Origin: Kiritimatiellia bacterium
Lineage (GTDB): Bacteria > Verrucomicrobiota > Kiritimatiellia > UBA8416 > JADHWI01
Reading direction: 5' to 3'
DNA: 64,000 nt
Assembly (NCBI GenBank): GCA_030744755.1
Contig: JASLPY010000005.1
Span: 1 to 64,000, forward strand
Shown here: piece after piece, positions 8,138-16,850 of the stretch
Numbering within the stretch: the stretch's first letter is position 1
How the letters are laid out: each line of letters starts with the position of its first letter
The notes under the pieces: generated by a model
Told to the model about the DNA's origin: nothing
The model's database searches: none
What the model saw: only the letters and a program-made list of their open reading frames with translations
Program-made: the position numbers and the translations under genes

Positions 8138-9808
8138 ATGAAGAACAGAGCTTACCTGCACAAATCACTCTTGCTGTCTGCTGGCCTTGCCTTGCTTGCG
8201 ACGAGCGTTTCCCTCACGGCCAGCGAGAAAGCCGAGAGCGAGAAGAAACTGAAGATCGTGTTCCTCATGGGGCAGTCGAACATGGTGGGATATTCCCACC
8301 CCCTTACGGCGTGGTACCTGACCCAGCCCATGTACGTGCCTCCGCCCGAGGTTGCGACGGCCAAATCCCGCTATTATAACCCTGATTACTTCTACTGGAA
8401 GGGGCTGGACTTCGCTTCCGGCAACTCAGCGGAGTTCAATGCGAGGGGGAAAGCTCTCAAGGCCGAACGTAGCGCATCACGTGCGCATTGGCGCAAGCTG
8501 GTCTATGGAAATTTCGGTAGGAATCCGACAAGGAATGACTGGCTTCCGGAATACGGGCCGGCACCTAAGACCGGAACGAAGACTATGTATCCCTTTCTGG
8601 ATAAGAAGGCCGAGGAGGAGGGGATCTACAAGCGCATGGTCGAGCACATCGAGTCACCGGAAAACAAGCGCCATCCGAAAGAGGCTATTAAGGATTTGAG
8701 CAAGCGCGATGAACTGATCGCCGACGATATCAAGCGCGTGCGCGATGTTTTCCTGAAAGGCACCAAGCCTGAAGACTTTGATCGTCTTAACGAGGCGCTC
8801 TCAGCTAAAAAGAACTCGCCGAAAGACCGGGCAGCCTTTGCGGAACTTGTCAGAGAACACGTCAACCTGCCCATCGCCGAGCGCACGAGAATTACCGTTC
8901 TTGGTGAGGTCAGTGGTAAGCCAACCGGTTTTAAGAAAGACCACGTCACGCAGGGGGTGCTTTCGGTTGGCTATGGAAAGCATACACAGGCATCCGGCCC
9001 TGAATATGCTTTCGGCATCAGCTTTGAGCGACTGGTGGATGGGCCTGTGCTCATTGTGAAATGTGCATGGGGCGGTACCAGCGTGCATGTCCCTTGGCGG
9101 CCGCCTTCCCTGGCTAATGCCGAGACGCCGATTGAAAAGGCCACACGCGAGGCTAAGAACAAGGCAGGCGCCGAGGAGGCAAAGAAGGCCAAGGTCGCAT
9201 TCACGCCGAAGCAACCACAGACCGGTACCGGCAAATGCTGGGAACGGGCGATGGCATATGTTCAGAAAGTGCTGGCTGATCCGGGAAAATATCATCCCGA
9301 CTATGATCCAAAAGCCGGGGTTGAGCTGGCGGGACTGGTTTGGTTCCAGGGCTGGAACGATCTGGGGAATCCGGCCTATGGTGAGCAGCTGGTTCACTTT
9401 GTTAAAGACTTCCGCAAAGAAGTGAAGGAACCTGAACTGCCAGTCGTCTGCGGGCTTGTCGGCCATAGTTCCTGGGCTCCGACTACCTTCGACGGTAACG
9501 TCAACAGCGGCATGCTCTATGCTTCAAAACACGCTGATCTCAAAGGGTCGGTCGATATTGTCAATACCGTGAAGTATTACCCCCCCGAGCTCGGTCTCAA
9601 AACGTCAGTCAAGGCTGTCTTCGGTGAAGAGAGTGACGAATACAAGAAAGCCGAACAGATTATCAATCGTTCGTGCAGCAACAGCGGACTTCATTACTTT
9701 GGCAGCGCCAAGTTCTTGTTCCTCACCGGCGACGCCATGGCCCGCAGTATGGCGAACCTGGTGGCTGGTGGCGAGCCAATGATCCACAGGGAGGCCGAAG
9801 GTTGTTAA
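8138..9808 (+). CDS. Secreted SASA-domain carbohydrate esterase
   Basis: 556 residues. Signal peptide at the start (SLLLSAGLALLATSVSLTAS), AGGA 7-10 nt upstream, and an 8-bp gap after the previous stop, so the two genes are probably cotranscribed and translationally linked. The nucleophile loop is FLMGQSNMVGY (Ser near 47). The core is interrupted by a long charged helical insertion (about residues 110-270) before GPEYAFGISFERL and IVKCAWGGTSVH. The second active-site block is GLVWFQGWNDLG (about 397-408), and a candidate catalytic His sits in GLHYFGSAKFLFLTGDAMA near 518. All canonical active-site elements are present, in contrast to the first gene of this operon. A secreted deacetylase of a polysaccharide is the likely role; the substrate is not deducible. 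Confidence 0.8.
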   Translation: MKNRAYLHKSLLLSAGLALLATSVSLTASEKAESEKKLKIVFLMGQSNMVGYSHPLTAWYLTQPMYVPPPEVATAKSRYYNPDYFYWKGLDFASGNSAEFNARGKALKAERSASRAHWRKLVYGNFGRNPTRNDWLPEYGPAPKTGTKTMYPFLDKKAEEEGIYKRMVEHIESPENKRHPKEAIKDLSKRDELIADDIKRVRDVFLKGTKPEDFDRLNEALSAKKNSPKDRAAFAELVREHVNLPIAERTRITVLGEVSGKPTGFKKDHVTQGVLSVGYGKHTQASGPEYAFGISFERLVDGPVLIVKCAWGGTSVHVPWRPPSLANAETPIEKATREAKNKAGAEEAKKAKVAFTPKQPQTGTGKCWERAMAYVQKVLADPGKYHPDYDPKAGVELAGLVWFQGWNDLGNPAYGEQLVHFVKDFRKEVKEPELPVVCGLVGHSSWAPTTFDGNVNSGMLYASKHADLKGSVDIVNTVKYYPPELGLKTSVKAVFGEESDEYKKAEQIINRSCSNSGLHYFGSAKFLFLTGDAMARSMANLVAGGEPMIHREAEGC

Positions 9809-9845
9809 GCGCGAGAGAATAGGGAATTGGAATGGGGGAGAATCA

Positions 9846-9889
9846 CAGGGCCGAGCCTAAAGTATAAAGTATAGGCGAGATGCTTCCCA
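9846..9889. repeat. Left copy of a perfect 44-bp direct repeat flanking vapBC
   Basis: This 44-bp segment starts CAGGGCCGAGCC, contains AAAGTAT twice in tandem (9859-9872) and ends GATGCTTCCCA. It recurs without mismatch at 10685-10728. The two copies enclose the PIN/AbrB toxin-antitoxin pair. Confidence 0.9.
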
Positions 9890-9949
9890 GGAGAGAAGAT
9901 TAATGGCGACATCGGTCACGATGGCGGTTTCCGCCAGGACGCAGCATCT

Positions 9950-10357
9950 TCAGAGGTCATCGCCAACCAAGCTGAAATCCGGATGCGCAGCGGCCTTGGT
10001 GTCGAACGTGTAGGTTGTAGATGCCCGATGTGTCCGGTTGTGAAACCCGATGACGTAGTCAGCGAAGTCGGCTTGACCGCGCTCCAACGCTGTCAGCGCT
10101 CGCCAAGCAGTTTCAGAGGCCTCCACCTCCAGTTCCACAGAGCTCAGAATTCCCCTTATGACACCGGCCACCGTAGCCCGGTTGTATCGGTAGCCACGAG
10201 CAAGAACCCAGCTCAGTTCACAAAGCACGACCAGGTTCACGAACCCAGGGTCATCGGCTGTACACTGTGCTTCAATCAGTTCCGTTGCAGCGTCGGCCTG
10301 AGGCTCGTCATCACGCACAATATAGCGAGCCAGCACATTGGTATCCAACCCGATCAT
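9950..10357 (-). CDS. vapC: PIN-domain toxin, VapC family
   Basis: 135 residues, the usual VapC length. PIN-domain toxins are Mg-dependent RNases that cut tRNA or rRNA and are neutralised by the cognate VapB. The acidic active-site residues are visible: D5 in MIGLDTNVLAR, E47 in LCELSW, D97 and D100 in ADFADYVI, D119 in TFDTKA. The start codon overlaps the stop of the upstream antitoxin by 4 bp (ATGA), the standard vapBC arrangement with translational coupling. The frame is intact, so the toxin should be functional. The pair lies alone between 44-bp direct repeats. Confidence 0.92.
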   Translation of the reverse strand: MIGLDTNVLARYIVRDDEPQADAATELIEAQCTADDPGFVNLVVLCELSWVLARGYRYNRATVAGVIRGILSSVELEVEASETAWRALTALERGQADFADYVIGFHNRTHRASTTYTFDTKAAAHPDFSLVGDDL

Positions 10358-10587
10358 TGCCGCGCCCCCTCGGCGATAGCCTCGTCCATTTCTTCAAGGG
10401 ATAGTGGTCGGGAAGGTTTCGGGACGCTGCCCTTGAGTTCCCGAACGGAATCGGCAACCGGAATCATCTCGAGGTGATCCATTTCATTGATGATGAAATC
10501 GACCTTGGATCCGGCATGAAGCCCAAGCCGTCTTCGCGCTTCAGCGGGCACAGTGACCTGTCCCTTTGATGTCATGGAAGCAATCAT
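10354..10587 (-). CDS. vapB: AbrB/MazE-type antitoxin, VapB family
   Basis: 77 residues. The N-terminus MTSKGQVTVPAEARRRLGL is the swapped-hairpin AbrB/SpoVT DNA-binding fold, and KVDFIINEMDHLEMIPV completes it. The acidic C-terminal part (SLEEMDEAIAEGA) is the expected toxin-binding tail. GGAGG stands 6 nt before the chosen ATG; Met5 is a possible alternative. Antitoxin precedes toxin with a 4-bp overlap. By analogy with other vapBC loci, autorepression of its own promoter is likely, but no operator could be picked out. Confidence 0.9.
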   Translation of the reverse strand: MIASMTSKGQVTVPAEARRRLGLHAGSKVDFIINEMDHLEMIPVADSVRELKGSVPKPSRPLSLEEMDEAIAEGARQ

Positions 10588-10684
10588 CCTTCTCCTCCAG
10601 TTCTGCGTATTTCTTACTTCTGCTCCTTACCTTAGCATCCGCTGGACATTGCCGCAACCACAAAAGGGAAGAATCAGGAAGAAT

Positions 10685-10728
10685 CAGGGCCGAGCCTAAA
10701 GTATAAAGTATAGGCGAGATGCTTCCCA
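10685..10728. repeat. Right copy of the 44-bp direct repeat
   Basis: Identical to 9846-9889. Just before it GAAGAATCAGG occurs twice in tandem (about 10669-10689). After it the sequence continues as CTTCGCTCTTCGAGC and then CTCAGCATGAC, reminiscent of an intergenic repeat seen in many bacterial genomes (from memory). The rest of 10588-10837 holds no gene. Confidence 0.9.
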
Positions 10729-10837
10729 CTTCGCTCTTCGAGCTACGAGGGACAGGTCGGCAGGCTCAGCATGACAATTTGTTGGAGAGCCACTGGGTTG
10801 GTTCGTAGAGTCTTCTTGTGGCTGGAAGGGGAAGGCA

Positions 10838-12097
10838 TCAGGTGAGTCGCGTGTAGAGATAGGCTGCGCTGAACAGGAGGAGGAATGTGAGTCCGGCCCA
10901 GGAGAGGAGTTTCAGGGCTCCGTGCGGCCGAAGCTCGGGAGGGAAGCTGTCTGACGTCACGGCCCGGTGGTTCAGGTAGGCTAGTGCCGGCGCCGTGAGG
11001 AACGCCGTGATAGTGGTGAAGTCGAGCATGCTCTTAATCCCCCTGGCAAAGAACGATGCCAGCAGTACGGCCGCGACAATCAGGGTTGGCATTACCATGA
11101 AACGCATCCTTTTCACCGTCCTGTTCTCCGGGAGCAACTGCGCAAATCCTGCGTTGATGGTCAAAGTGTAACCGTCCAGCACGGTCAGGACGGTGGAGAA
11201 GAGGGTGACAAAGGCGATGAAAGAGACCATCCAGCGTCCGCCGCCGATCACGCGAGTGTATAGACTGGTCAGTTGCCCCGTGAAGGCGATTGGGCTGTTG
11301 GAGAATTCCTCGCCGGTTCCGTACATGACCAGCGCACCCAGGCAGACGAAAGCGATAGCCAGCACTGCGCTGGAGAGGTAGCCGATGTTGAAGTCCACCA
11401 GCGCCTCGTTCAGGGACGGCTTGTGCCCCGTCCGCTCACTGCGCTTCTCCATCCAGACAGAGGTGAAGGCGGACGCGTCAATGGGGGTCGGCATCCAGCC
11501 CATGAACGCCAGCATGAAGGCAATACCGCCTGCGGTCCAGAGCTCCTGTCCCGGCGAAACAGGAATCGGCTGGGATTGCTTGCCGAAAGCCAGGCCCACC
11601 GTGATCACCGTGATCAGGGCCAGCGACGCCATCATCAGCTTCATCCCTATATCCAGAATCGTACTGCGCCCGATGGTTACGATGATCCCGCTGCCCACCA
11701 GCAAGGCGATGTTCAGGAGAACCGGTGAGATGCCATACCCGTTCGGAAGCATGCTGGCCGCCATGGCGCCGGTGACGAAGGTGAGCGCGGTCATTGCAAT
11801 TACCGCACTGGGAAGGATGATGCACAGGAAAAGGACCAGGGCCCACCGCCCTTGATCGCGATAACCCTTGAGCAAGTTCTGGCGGGTGGCCACCGTGTAT
11901 CGGTAGGAGAACTCGAAGGCAGGGTATTTGAAGAGGAACACCAACAGCACCAGCCCGATCAGAGAGAAGCCGTAACTTGCCCCTGCCCGCGTCGATTGTA
12001 ACAGGTGCGACGTTCCCACTGCCGCCCCCGCATAGAGCACGCCGGGTCCGATCGTCTGCCAAAGTCCGCTCCATTTACCGGATGTTTGTTCCTGCAT
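10838..12097 (-). CDS. Nramp-like transporter of a subgroup lacking the canonical metal-binding motif
   Basis: 419 residues with about eleven hydrophobic segments. The N-terminal helix IGPGVLYAGAAVGTSHLL aligns with the Nramp first helix, and the segment around AFMGWMPTPIDAS aligns with helix 6. Canonical Mn/Fe transporters carry DPGN in helix 1 and a Met-Pro-His signature in helix 6 for metal coordination. Here helix 1 reads VGTS, and helix 6 keeps Met-Pro but loses the His. The fold call (LeuT-type, Nramp superfamily) is fairly secure; divalent-metal transport is not. GAGG lies 5 nt before the ATG. The gene follows the oxidoreductase after a 97-bp gap on the same strand and may be cotranscribed with it, but no shared pathway is evident. 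Confidence 0.7.
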   Translation of the reverse strand: MQEQTSGKWSGLWQTIGPGVLYAGAAVGTSHLLQSTRAGASYGFSLIGLVLLVFLFKYPAFEFSYRYTVATRQNLLKGYRDQGRWALVLFLCIILPSAVIAMTALTFVTGAMAASMLPNGYGISPVLLNIALLVGSGIIVTIGRSTILDIGMKLMMASLALITVITVGLAFGKQSQPIPVSPGQELWTAGGIAFMLAFMGWMPTPIDASAFTSVWMEKRSERTGHKPSLNEALVDFNIGYLSSAVLAIAFVCLGALVMYGTGEEFSNSPIAFTGQLTSLYTRVIGGGRWMVSFIAFVTLFSTVLTVLDGYTLTINAGFAQLLPENRTVKRMRFMVMPTLIVAAVLLASFFARGIKSMLDFTTITAFLTAPALAYLNHRAVTSDSFPPELRPHGALKLLSWAGLTFLLLFSAAYLYTRLT

Positions 12098-12194
12098 CTG
12101 TGCCTCAATATACGTGTCATGGTCGAGCCCACAAACCTACAAGCGCCCCTTGTCCAGGTCAAGAAGGGCGTAGCGTTTCGAAGCTTCGGCCTGT

Positions 12195-13559
12195 TCACAC
12201 ATTCCAGCCATCTCTCGGCTTGGAACCCAGGTAACGGTTGGCATCGGTTAGATTGGTTACTTCTCCGGCCTTGGCATCCCAGATAAGCTTAACCGGATAG
12301 CCCGTTCTTTTCTGATCGGCTGCCGATCGGATCGCGACGTTACCGAGCTGGACCACTTCGGCCAGGACCGCGGAATGTTCAAAATGCGAACCCGGTTTCG
12401 GGCCACCACGGCATCCGGCAAGCCATTCCTCCATGTGCCCGGGAGAACGCGGGATAGACTTCGGCGCGTCTTTGAACGCCTGCATTCGTTCAACCGGGAG
12501 AATCCGGGGCGAGCCGCCGTAGCAGGTACAGATCATTCGCGCCTTGTCGCCTATGAAGAGACATCCTTCGTTGTCGCCCAGGCGGTAGAAGTCCTCCAAT
12601 CCCTCCGGCCGAGGAGGCATCATGCCCCCGTCATACCAGGTGAGTTTCACGGGAGGCAGCTCGCCGCGTGCGGGGAATTCATAATAGACCATCGACGTCA
12701 ACGGACCGGTCTCAGCTGTGCAGCCATTGGAGTACGCTTCGACAGTGGCCGGGGCCCCCAGCTTGAGCGCACGCCAGGGAGTGTTAAGGACGTGGCACCC
12801 CATGTCACCGAGCGAGCAGGAACCGAAATCCCACCATCCACGCCAGACGAACGGCAGATAGGAGGGATGGTAAGGGCGCTTCGGTGCCGGGCCCAGCCAG
12901 AGATCCCAGTCCAGTCCAGCAGGAACCGGCGGAGAATCTGCAGGCCGGTTGATGCCCTGCGGCCAGACGGGCTTGTTCGTCCAGCAATGCACCTCCCGCA
13001 CCGCGCCCAGCGCGCCAGCCTCAAGCCACTCCTGTATGCGCCTGACCCCTTCGGCGGCGTTGCCCTGGTTGCCCATTTGTGTGGCGACCTTCGACTCTCG
13101 TGCGGCAATAGAAAGCGCCCGCGCCTCGGCTACCGTGTGTGTAAGCGGTTTTTCGCAATAGACGTGTCTGCCATTCTTGATCGCCCACATCGAGGCGACA
13201 AAATGAAGATGATCCGGCGTGGCGACAACCACTGCATCGATGTCCTTCTGCGTATCGAGCATCCGGCGGAAATCGCGGTGTTTTCGGGCCTGGGGCCACT
13301 TCTTGCCCATGGACGCCAGGCGACCTTCATCTACGTCGCACAAGGCAACGATGTTCTCGCCGCGCAGCGACCTGAGCAGCCCCGAACCCCGGCCGCCCAG
13401 TCCGATCCCGGCGATATTCAGTTTCTCTGACGGCGGCTTATCCCCCGGTCCGCCTAACACATGGCGCGGCATGATCGTGAAGGCCGCCCCGGCCGCGGAA
13501 GATGCCAGAAAAGCGCGACGTGACGTACGGCTTGTGGATGATTGGAGTTTCTTTTTCAT
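12195..13559 (-). CDS. Tat-exported Gfo/Idh/MocA-family oxidoreductase
   Basis: 454 residues from ATG at 13559, preceded by AGGAG at 8 nt; a longer frame to 13640 lacks this. A twin-arginine signal (SRTSRRAFLASSAAGAAF, RR at 14-15) indicates export after folding with bound nucleotide. The Rossmann motif is GIGLGGRGSG (51-60), the acidic strand end is VALCDVD, and the family signature YCEKPLTHT sits at 134-142. The C-terminal alpha/beta part has WWDFGSCSLGDMGCHVLNTP, typical of the PVC-type secreted branch annotated as Gfo/Idh/MocA. Such enzymes oxidise or reduce sugars and inositols with NAD(P). The substrate is unknown; the family also contains glycosidases using a redox mechanism. Confidence 0.88.
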   Translation of the reverse strand: MKKKLQSSTSRTSRRAFLASSAAGAAFTIMPRHVLGGPGDKPPSEKLNIAGIGLGGRGSGLLRSLRGENIVALCDVDEGRLASMGKKWPQARKHRDFRRMLDTQKDIDAVVVATPDHLHFVASMWAIKNGRHVYCEKPLTHTVAEARALSIAARESKVATQMGNQGNAAEGVRRIQEWLEAGALGAVREVHCWTNKPVWPQGINRPADSPPVPAGLDWDLWLGPAPKRPYHPSYLPFVWRGWWDFGSCSLGDMGCHVLNTPWRALKLGAPATVEAYSNGCTAETGPLTSMVYYEFPARGELPPVKLTWYDGGMMPPRPEGLEDFYRLGDNEGCLFIGDKARMICTCYGGSPRILPVERMQAFKDAPKSIPRSPGHMEEWLAGCRGGPKPGSHFEHSAVLAEVVQLGNVAIRSAADQKRTGYPVKLIWDAKAGEVTNLTDANRYLGSKPRDGWNV

Positions 13560-13718
13560 GCAACGTTCTCCTATGGGAGTGTCTTGAATGCTGCTGCGAG
13601 TGTTGCATCCCACCTGTGAAGCAAAGCATAGCACACACAAACCGGGAGAAAGACACTTACAGCCCTCGATTTCGAAATGCTGTTATTGATCGGTTTGACT
13701 GCGAAAATAGCTCCGACA

Positions 13719-14621
13719 CTACAAGCGGCGGTCGGCGAGGGACCTTGTGTGGAGATAGTCGGCAAACAGCACGGCCATGTCCTGTGACGTATCGCAGACG
13801 AGGCGTTCGGACTGGTTGGCTGTCGCAATGGACTCCAGGCGCTCGTTGAACTGTCGCATTGCCTCCAGGTAAGAATCGCGCATGTCGTCGGGGCGCGCCA
13901 GTACCTGGTTGTCTTCCTCCAATCCAACAAAACGGATCATGCCCGGCAACTTGAATTCAATCTCGTCGTTATGTAACACCTGCATAAGTACCACTTCGTG
14001 CTTGTCGTAACGCAGGCGCTGGATCGCATCGTTCAGGTCGTCGAGGTCCACGAAGAAATCACTGAAGATGACTACAATTGAACGCCGGCCCGCACGGGCC
14101 GCGAGTTCCATCAGTGACGGGCCGATACGCGTCTTCTTTACAGGTTCAACCTTGTCCAGCATTTCGCCCATGTTGACTATCTGGCCCAGTGAGTTGGAGG
14201 CGGCCAGCGATTGAACTATCCGTTCGTCAAAGGTTGTCAGCGAAACGCGGTCGGATTCTTCCACGACCAGGTGGGCAAGTGTGGTTGCCATGCGCGATGC
14301 GTAGAGCAGTTTCTGCGCATCTCCTTCCCCGTAACGCATCGAGGAGGATACATCCAGCATCAGGTGGCACACCAAGTTGGTGTCCATCTCATACTGCTTG
14401 ATCAGGTACCTCCTGTGCCTGTAGTAGACTTTCCAGTCAAGGTGCCGAATGTCATCACCCGGCACGTAGTCACGATGCCCTGCGAACTCAACCGCAAAGC
14501 CGTGAAAGGGCGACTTGTGAGCGCCTGCCAGCGTGCCTTCAACCAGTTGTTTAGGGTCAAACCTGGCGTGCGCAATGCGATTAAGCACTTCAGGTTGAAT
14601 ATACTTGCTCAAAATTGGCAT
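13719..14621 (-). CDS. DUF58 domain protein with vWA-like MIDAS
   Basis: 300 residues with no signal peptide. The N-terminal DUF58 signature is GHRDYVPGDDIRHLDWKVY (48-66), followed by a vWA-like fold with the metal site LDVSSSM (89-95). DUF58 proteins pair with MoxR ATPases in a widespread but poorly characterised chaperone or assembly system. GGAGG lies about 10 nt before the ATG. It is the last gene of the reverse-strand operon and starts 23 bp after the MoxR stop. The role is inferred from linkage to two moxR, a BatA-like and a vWA gene: insertion or maturation of envelope or metal-dependent proteins. Confidence 0.85.
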   Translation of the reverse strand: MPILSKYIQPEVLNRIAHARFDPKQLVEGTLAGAHKSPFHGFAVEFAGHRDYVPGDDIRHLDWKVYYRHRRYLIKQYEMDTNLVCHLMLDVSSSMRYGEGDAQKLLYASRMATTLAHLVVEESDRVSLTTFDERIVQSLAASNSLGQIVNMGEMLDKVEPVKKTRIGPSLMELAARAGRRSIVVIFSDFFVDLDDLNDAIQRLRYDKHEVVLMQVLHNDEIEFKLPGMIRFVGLEEDNQVLARPDDMRDSYLEAMRQFNERLESIATANQSERLVCDTSQDMAVLFADYLHTRSLADRRL

Positions 14622-14644
14622 GGAACCCTACCTCCCACCACTCC

Positions 14645-15700
14645 TCAAGCCGCAGGCTTGGTGTATTTCTTGTCTGCCGGAATTTCCTTCAGCAGCATGT
14701 CAACAATCGTTTCGCTGGTGATACCCGAAGTGATAGCCGTATAATTCGGCGAAATCCGGTGGCGTAGACAAGGAAGGACAATCCAGTTGATATCTTCCAC
14801 GGTTGCATGATAGCGCCCGTGAACCAGGGCGCGCGCCTTGGCGCAACTGATCAGGGTGAGGAGCCCACGCGGGCCGGAGCCCCAGTTGATCCACTTCGTG
14901 ATTTCCTCAAGACCGGGGCCCCCGGTCCGGCTCAACGGATTTGCCCCGGGGCGGGATGCCCGTACCAGCGACCAGGCGTAACCCATAACTTGATCAGAGG
15001 TCGGCATGCGCATCACCAGCTTCTGTGCTTCAAGAATCTCCTCGGCTTGCAGCATGGGTTTGATAGCGCCCAGTTTGCCTCCGGTGACCTTGCGCGCAAT
15101 GTCCCACTCCTCGGGGACGGAAGGGTAGTTAACCCTGATGTACATCATGAAGCGGTCAAGCTGCACTTGGGGGAGAGGATAGGTCCCTTCCTGCTCCAGC
15201 GGGTTCTGAGTTGCCAGCACGAAGAACGGATTCGGCAGCTTGTAATCCTTACCTCCCGCCGAAACCATGCGTTCTTCCATGGCCTCCAGCATGGAAGCCT
15301 GGGTCTTTGGCGGGGTACGGTTTATCTCGTCGGCCAAGACAATATTCGCGAAGATGGGCCCTTTCAGAAACTTGTAGGCCAGTTCGTGGGTGGTTGGGTC
15401 TTCCTGGAGAACGTCGGTGCCTGTAATGTCGGAGGGCATGAGGTCCGGCGTGAACTGTATGCGGTGAAAACTCAGATTCATCGCCTCGGCCAGTGAGTGT
15501 ACCATGAGGGTCTTGGCCACTCCCGGAACTCCTTCGAGCAGCGCGTGACCGCGGCCCAGGATGACGATAAGCATCTGCTCGATCACGTCGTTCTGTCCCA
15601 CGATGGCCTTTGCGATCTCAGTCGTCAGGTCCTTGTAGGTCTGGCCCCATTTCTCTACGGCAGCCATATCTTGCTTGTTAGCAGCTTGATTTTCGGTCAT
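14645..15700 (-). CDS. MoxR-family AAA+ ATPase, copy 1
   Basis: 351 residues from ATG at 15700, chosen because GAGGAG lies 7 nt upstream; an upstream start would overlap the preceding moxR. Walker A GVPGVAKT (57-64), Walker B VLADEINR (121-128), sensor region ATQNPLEQEGTYPLP, and the C-terminal lid of the MoxR class. MoxR ATPases act as chaperones that activate or insert partners, usually a vWA protein encoded alongside. This copy is roughly two-thirds identical by eye to the next gene, with conserved blocks such as FTPDLMPSDITGTDVLQEDP, so the pair arose by tandem duplication. The Walker A has Ala before Lys, as in many MoxR proteins. Confidence 0.92.
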   Translation of the reverse strand: MTENQAANKQDMAAVEKWGQTYKDLTTEIAKAIVGQNDVIEQMLIVILGRGHALLEGVPGVAKTLMVHSLAEAMNLSFHRIQFTPDLMPSDITGTDVLQEDPTTHELAYKFLKGPIFANIVLADEINRTPPKTQASMLEAMEERMVSAGGKDYKLPNPFFVLATQNPLEQEGTYPLPQVQLDRFMMYIRVNYPSVPEEWDIARKVTGGKLGAIKPMLQAEEILEAQKLVMRMPTSDQVMGYAWSLVRASRPGANPLSRTGGPGLEEITKWINWGSGPRGLLTLISCAKARALVHGRYHATVEDINWIVLPCLRHRISPNYTAITSGITSETIVDMLLKEIPADKKYTKPAA

Positions 15701-15734
15701 TTCTTGCTCCTCTTCTCGCATATCGCAGATAGTC

Positions 15735-16814
15735 TCATGCCACCGGCGCGGCATATTCCTTGCTCGCCGGCACTTCCTTCATCAGCATGTCAATGATCTC
15801 TTCGCTGGTGACACCGGCCGCAAGCGCTGCGTAATTCGGACCGATCCGGTGCCGCAGTGACGGGCCGATAACCCAGTTGATGTCATCCACCGAGGCATGG
15901 TACCGGCCGTGGATGAGGGCACGCGCCTTGGCACAGCTTATCAAAGTCAGGACGCCTCGCGGCCCGGCCCCCCAGTTGATCCATTGCGTGATCGATTCCG
16001 GAGCGTCACCCCCGGCCTCGGTCCGGCTCCACGGGCTCGTCCCCGGCCGGGATGCCCTGACCAGTTGCAGGGCATAACCGACGACCTGGTCGCAGACAGG
16101 CATGCGCAGGACTATATTCTGGGCTTCGATGATGTCCGCGCCGTCCAAGACCTGATTGACGTCGCCAAGCGTGCCGGTAGTGACCTTGTCGGCAATCTCC
16201 CATTCCTCGAGACCGGAAGGATAATCCACCCTGATGTGCAGCAGGAACCGGTCACGCTGGGCTTCAGGCAGGGGATAGGTGCCTTCCTGGCCCAGGGGAT
16301 TCTGTGTCGCAAGAACAAAGAACGGGGAGGGCAACTTGTAGTTCTCGCCTCCCGCTGAGATCATGCGTTCCTGCATGGCTTCCAGCATGGCGGCCTGGGT
16401 CTTTGGCGGGGTCCGGTTGATCTCGTCCGCCAGCACTATGTTGGCGAAGATCGGCCCCTCCATGAACTTGTAACTGTGTTCGTGCGTGATTGGGTCCTCT
16501 TGGAGTACATCGGTGCCTGTGATGTCCGAAGGCATCAGGTCGGGCGTAAACTGTACACGGCTGAAAGACAGGTTCATCGCCTTGGACGCCGAAAGTACCA
16601 TCAGGGTTTTCCCCACTCCGGGGACCCCCTCCAACAGGGCGTGACCTCGAGCCAGGATGGCCACTATCATCTGCTCGATCACATTTGTCTGCCCTACGAT
16701 GACCTTTGAGATTTCTGCCGCCAGCTCCTTGTAGGTCTGGCCCCACTTCGCCACTGCGGCTACATCCTCTTTGTTTTCAGGCATCGTCTTTGAAGACGTT
16801 TTTTCGTCAGCCAT
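15735..16814 (-). CDS. MoxR-family AAA+ ATPase, copy 2
   Basis: 359 residues; AAGGAG about 8 nt before the ATG. Walker A GVPGVGKT (63-70), Walker B VLADEINR (127-134), and ATQNPLGQEGTYPLP are all intact. It differs from copy 1 mainly in the N-terminus, the 190-245 region and an insertion (TEAGGDAPES), suggesting that the two subunits have diverged and may form a mixed hexamer or serve different partners. It lies between the Gly-Gln-rich gene (36-bp gap) and copy 1 (34-bp gap) in the same operon. Confidence 0.92.
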   Translation of the reverse strand: MADEKTSSKTMPENKEDVAAVAKWGQTYKELAAEISKVIVGQTNVIEQMIVAILARGHALLEGVPGVGKTLMVLSASKAMNLSFSRVQFTPDLMPSDITGTDVLQEDPITHEHSYKFMEGPIFANIVLADEINRTPPKTQAAMLEAMQERMISAGGENYKLPSPFFVLATQNPLGQEGTYPLPEAQRDRFLLHIRVDYPSGLEEWEIADKVTTGTLGDVNQVLDGADIIEAQNIVLRMPVCDQVVGYALQLVRASRPGTSPWSRTEAGGDAPESITQWINWGAGPRGVLTLISCAKARALIHGRYHASVDDINWVIGPSLRHRIGPNYAALAAGVTSEEIIDMLMKEVPASKEYAAPVA

Positions 16815-16850
16815 TTCGTTGCTCCTTATCTAAGGACTTGCTTTTCATCA

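Noticed and set aside
12375-13430. 351-codon plus-strand frame inside the Gfo/Idh/MocA gene
   Set aside because: Antisense shadow of a gene with clear Rossmann and EKP motifs.
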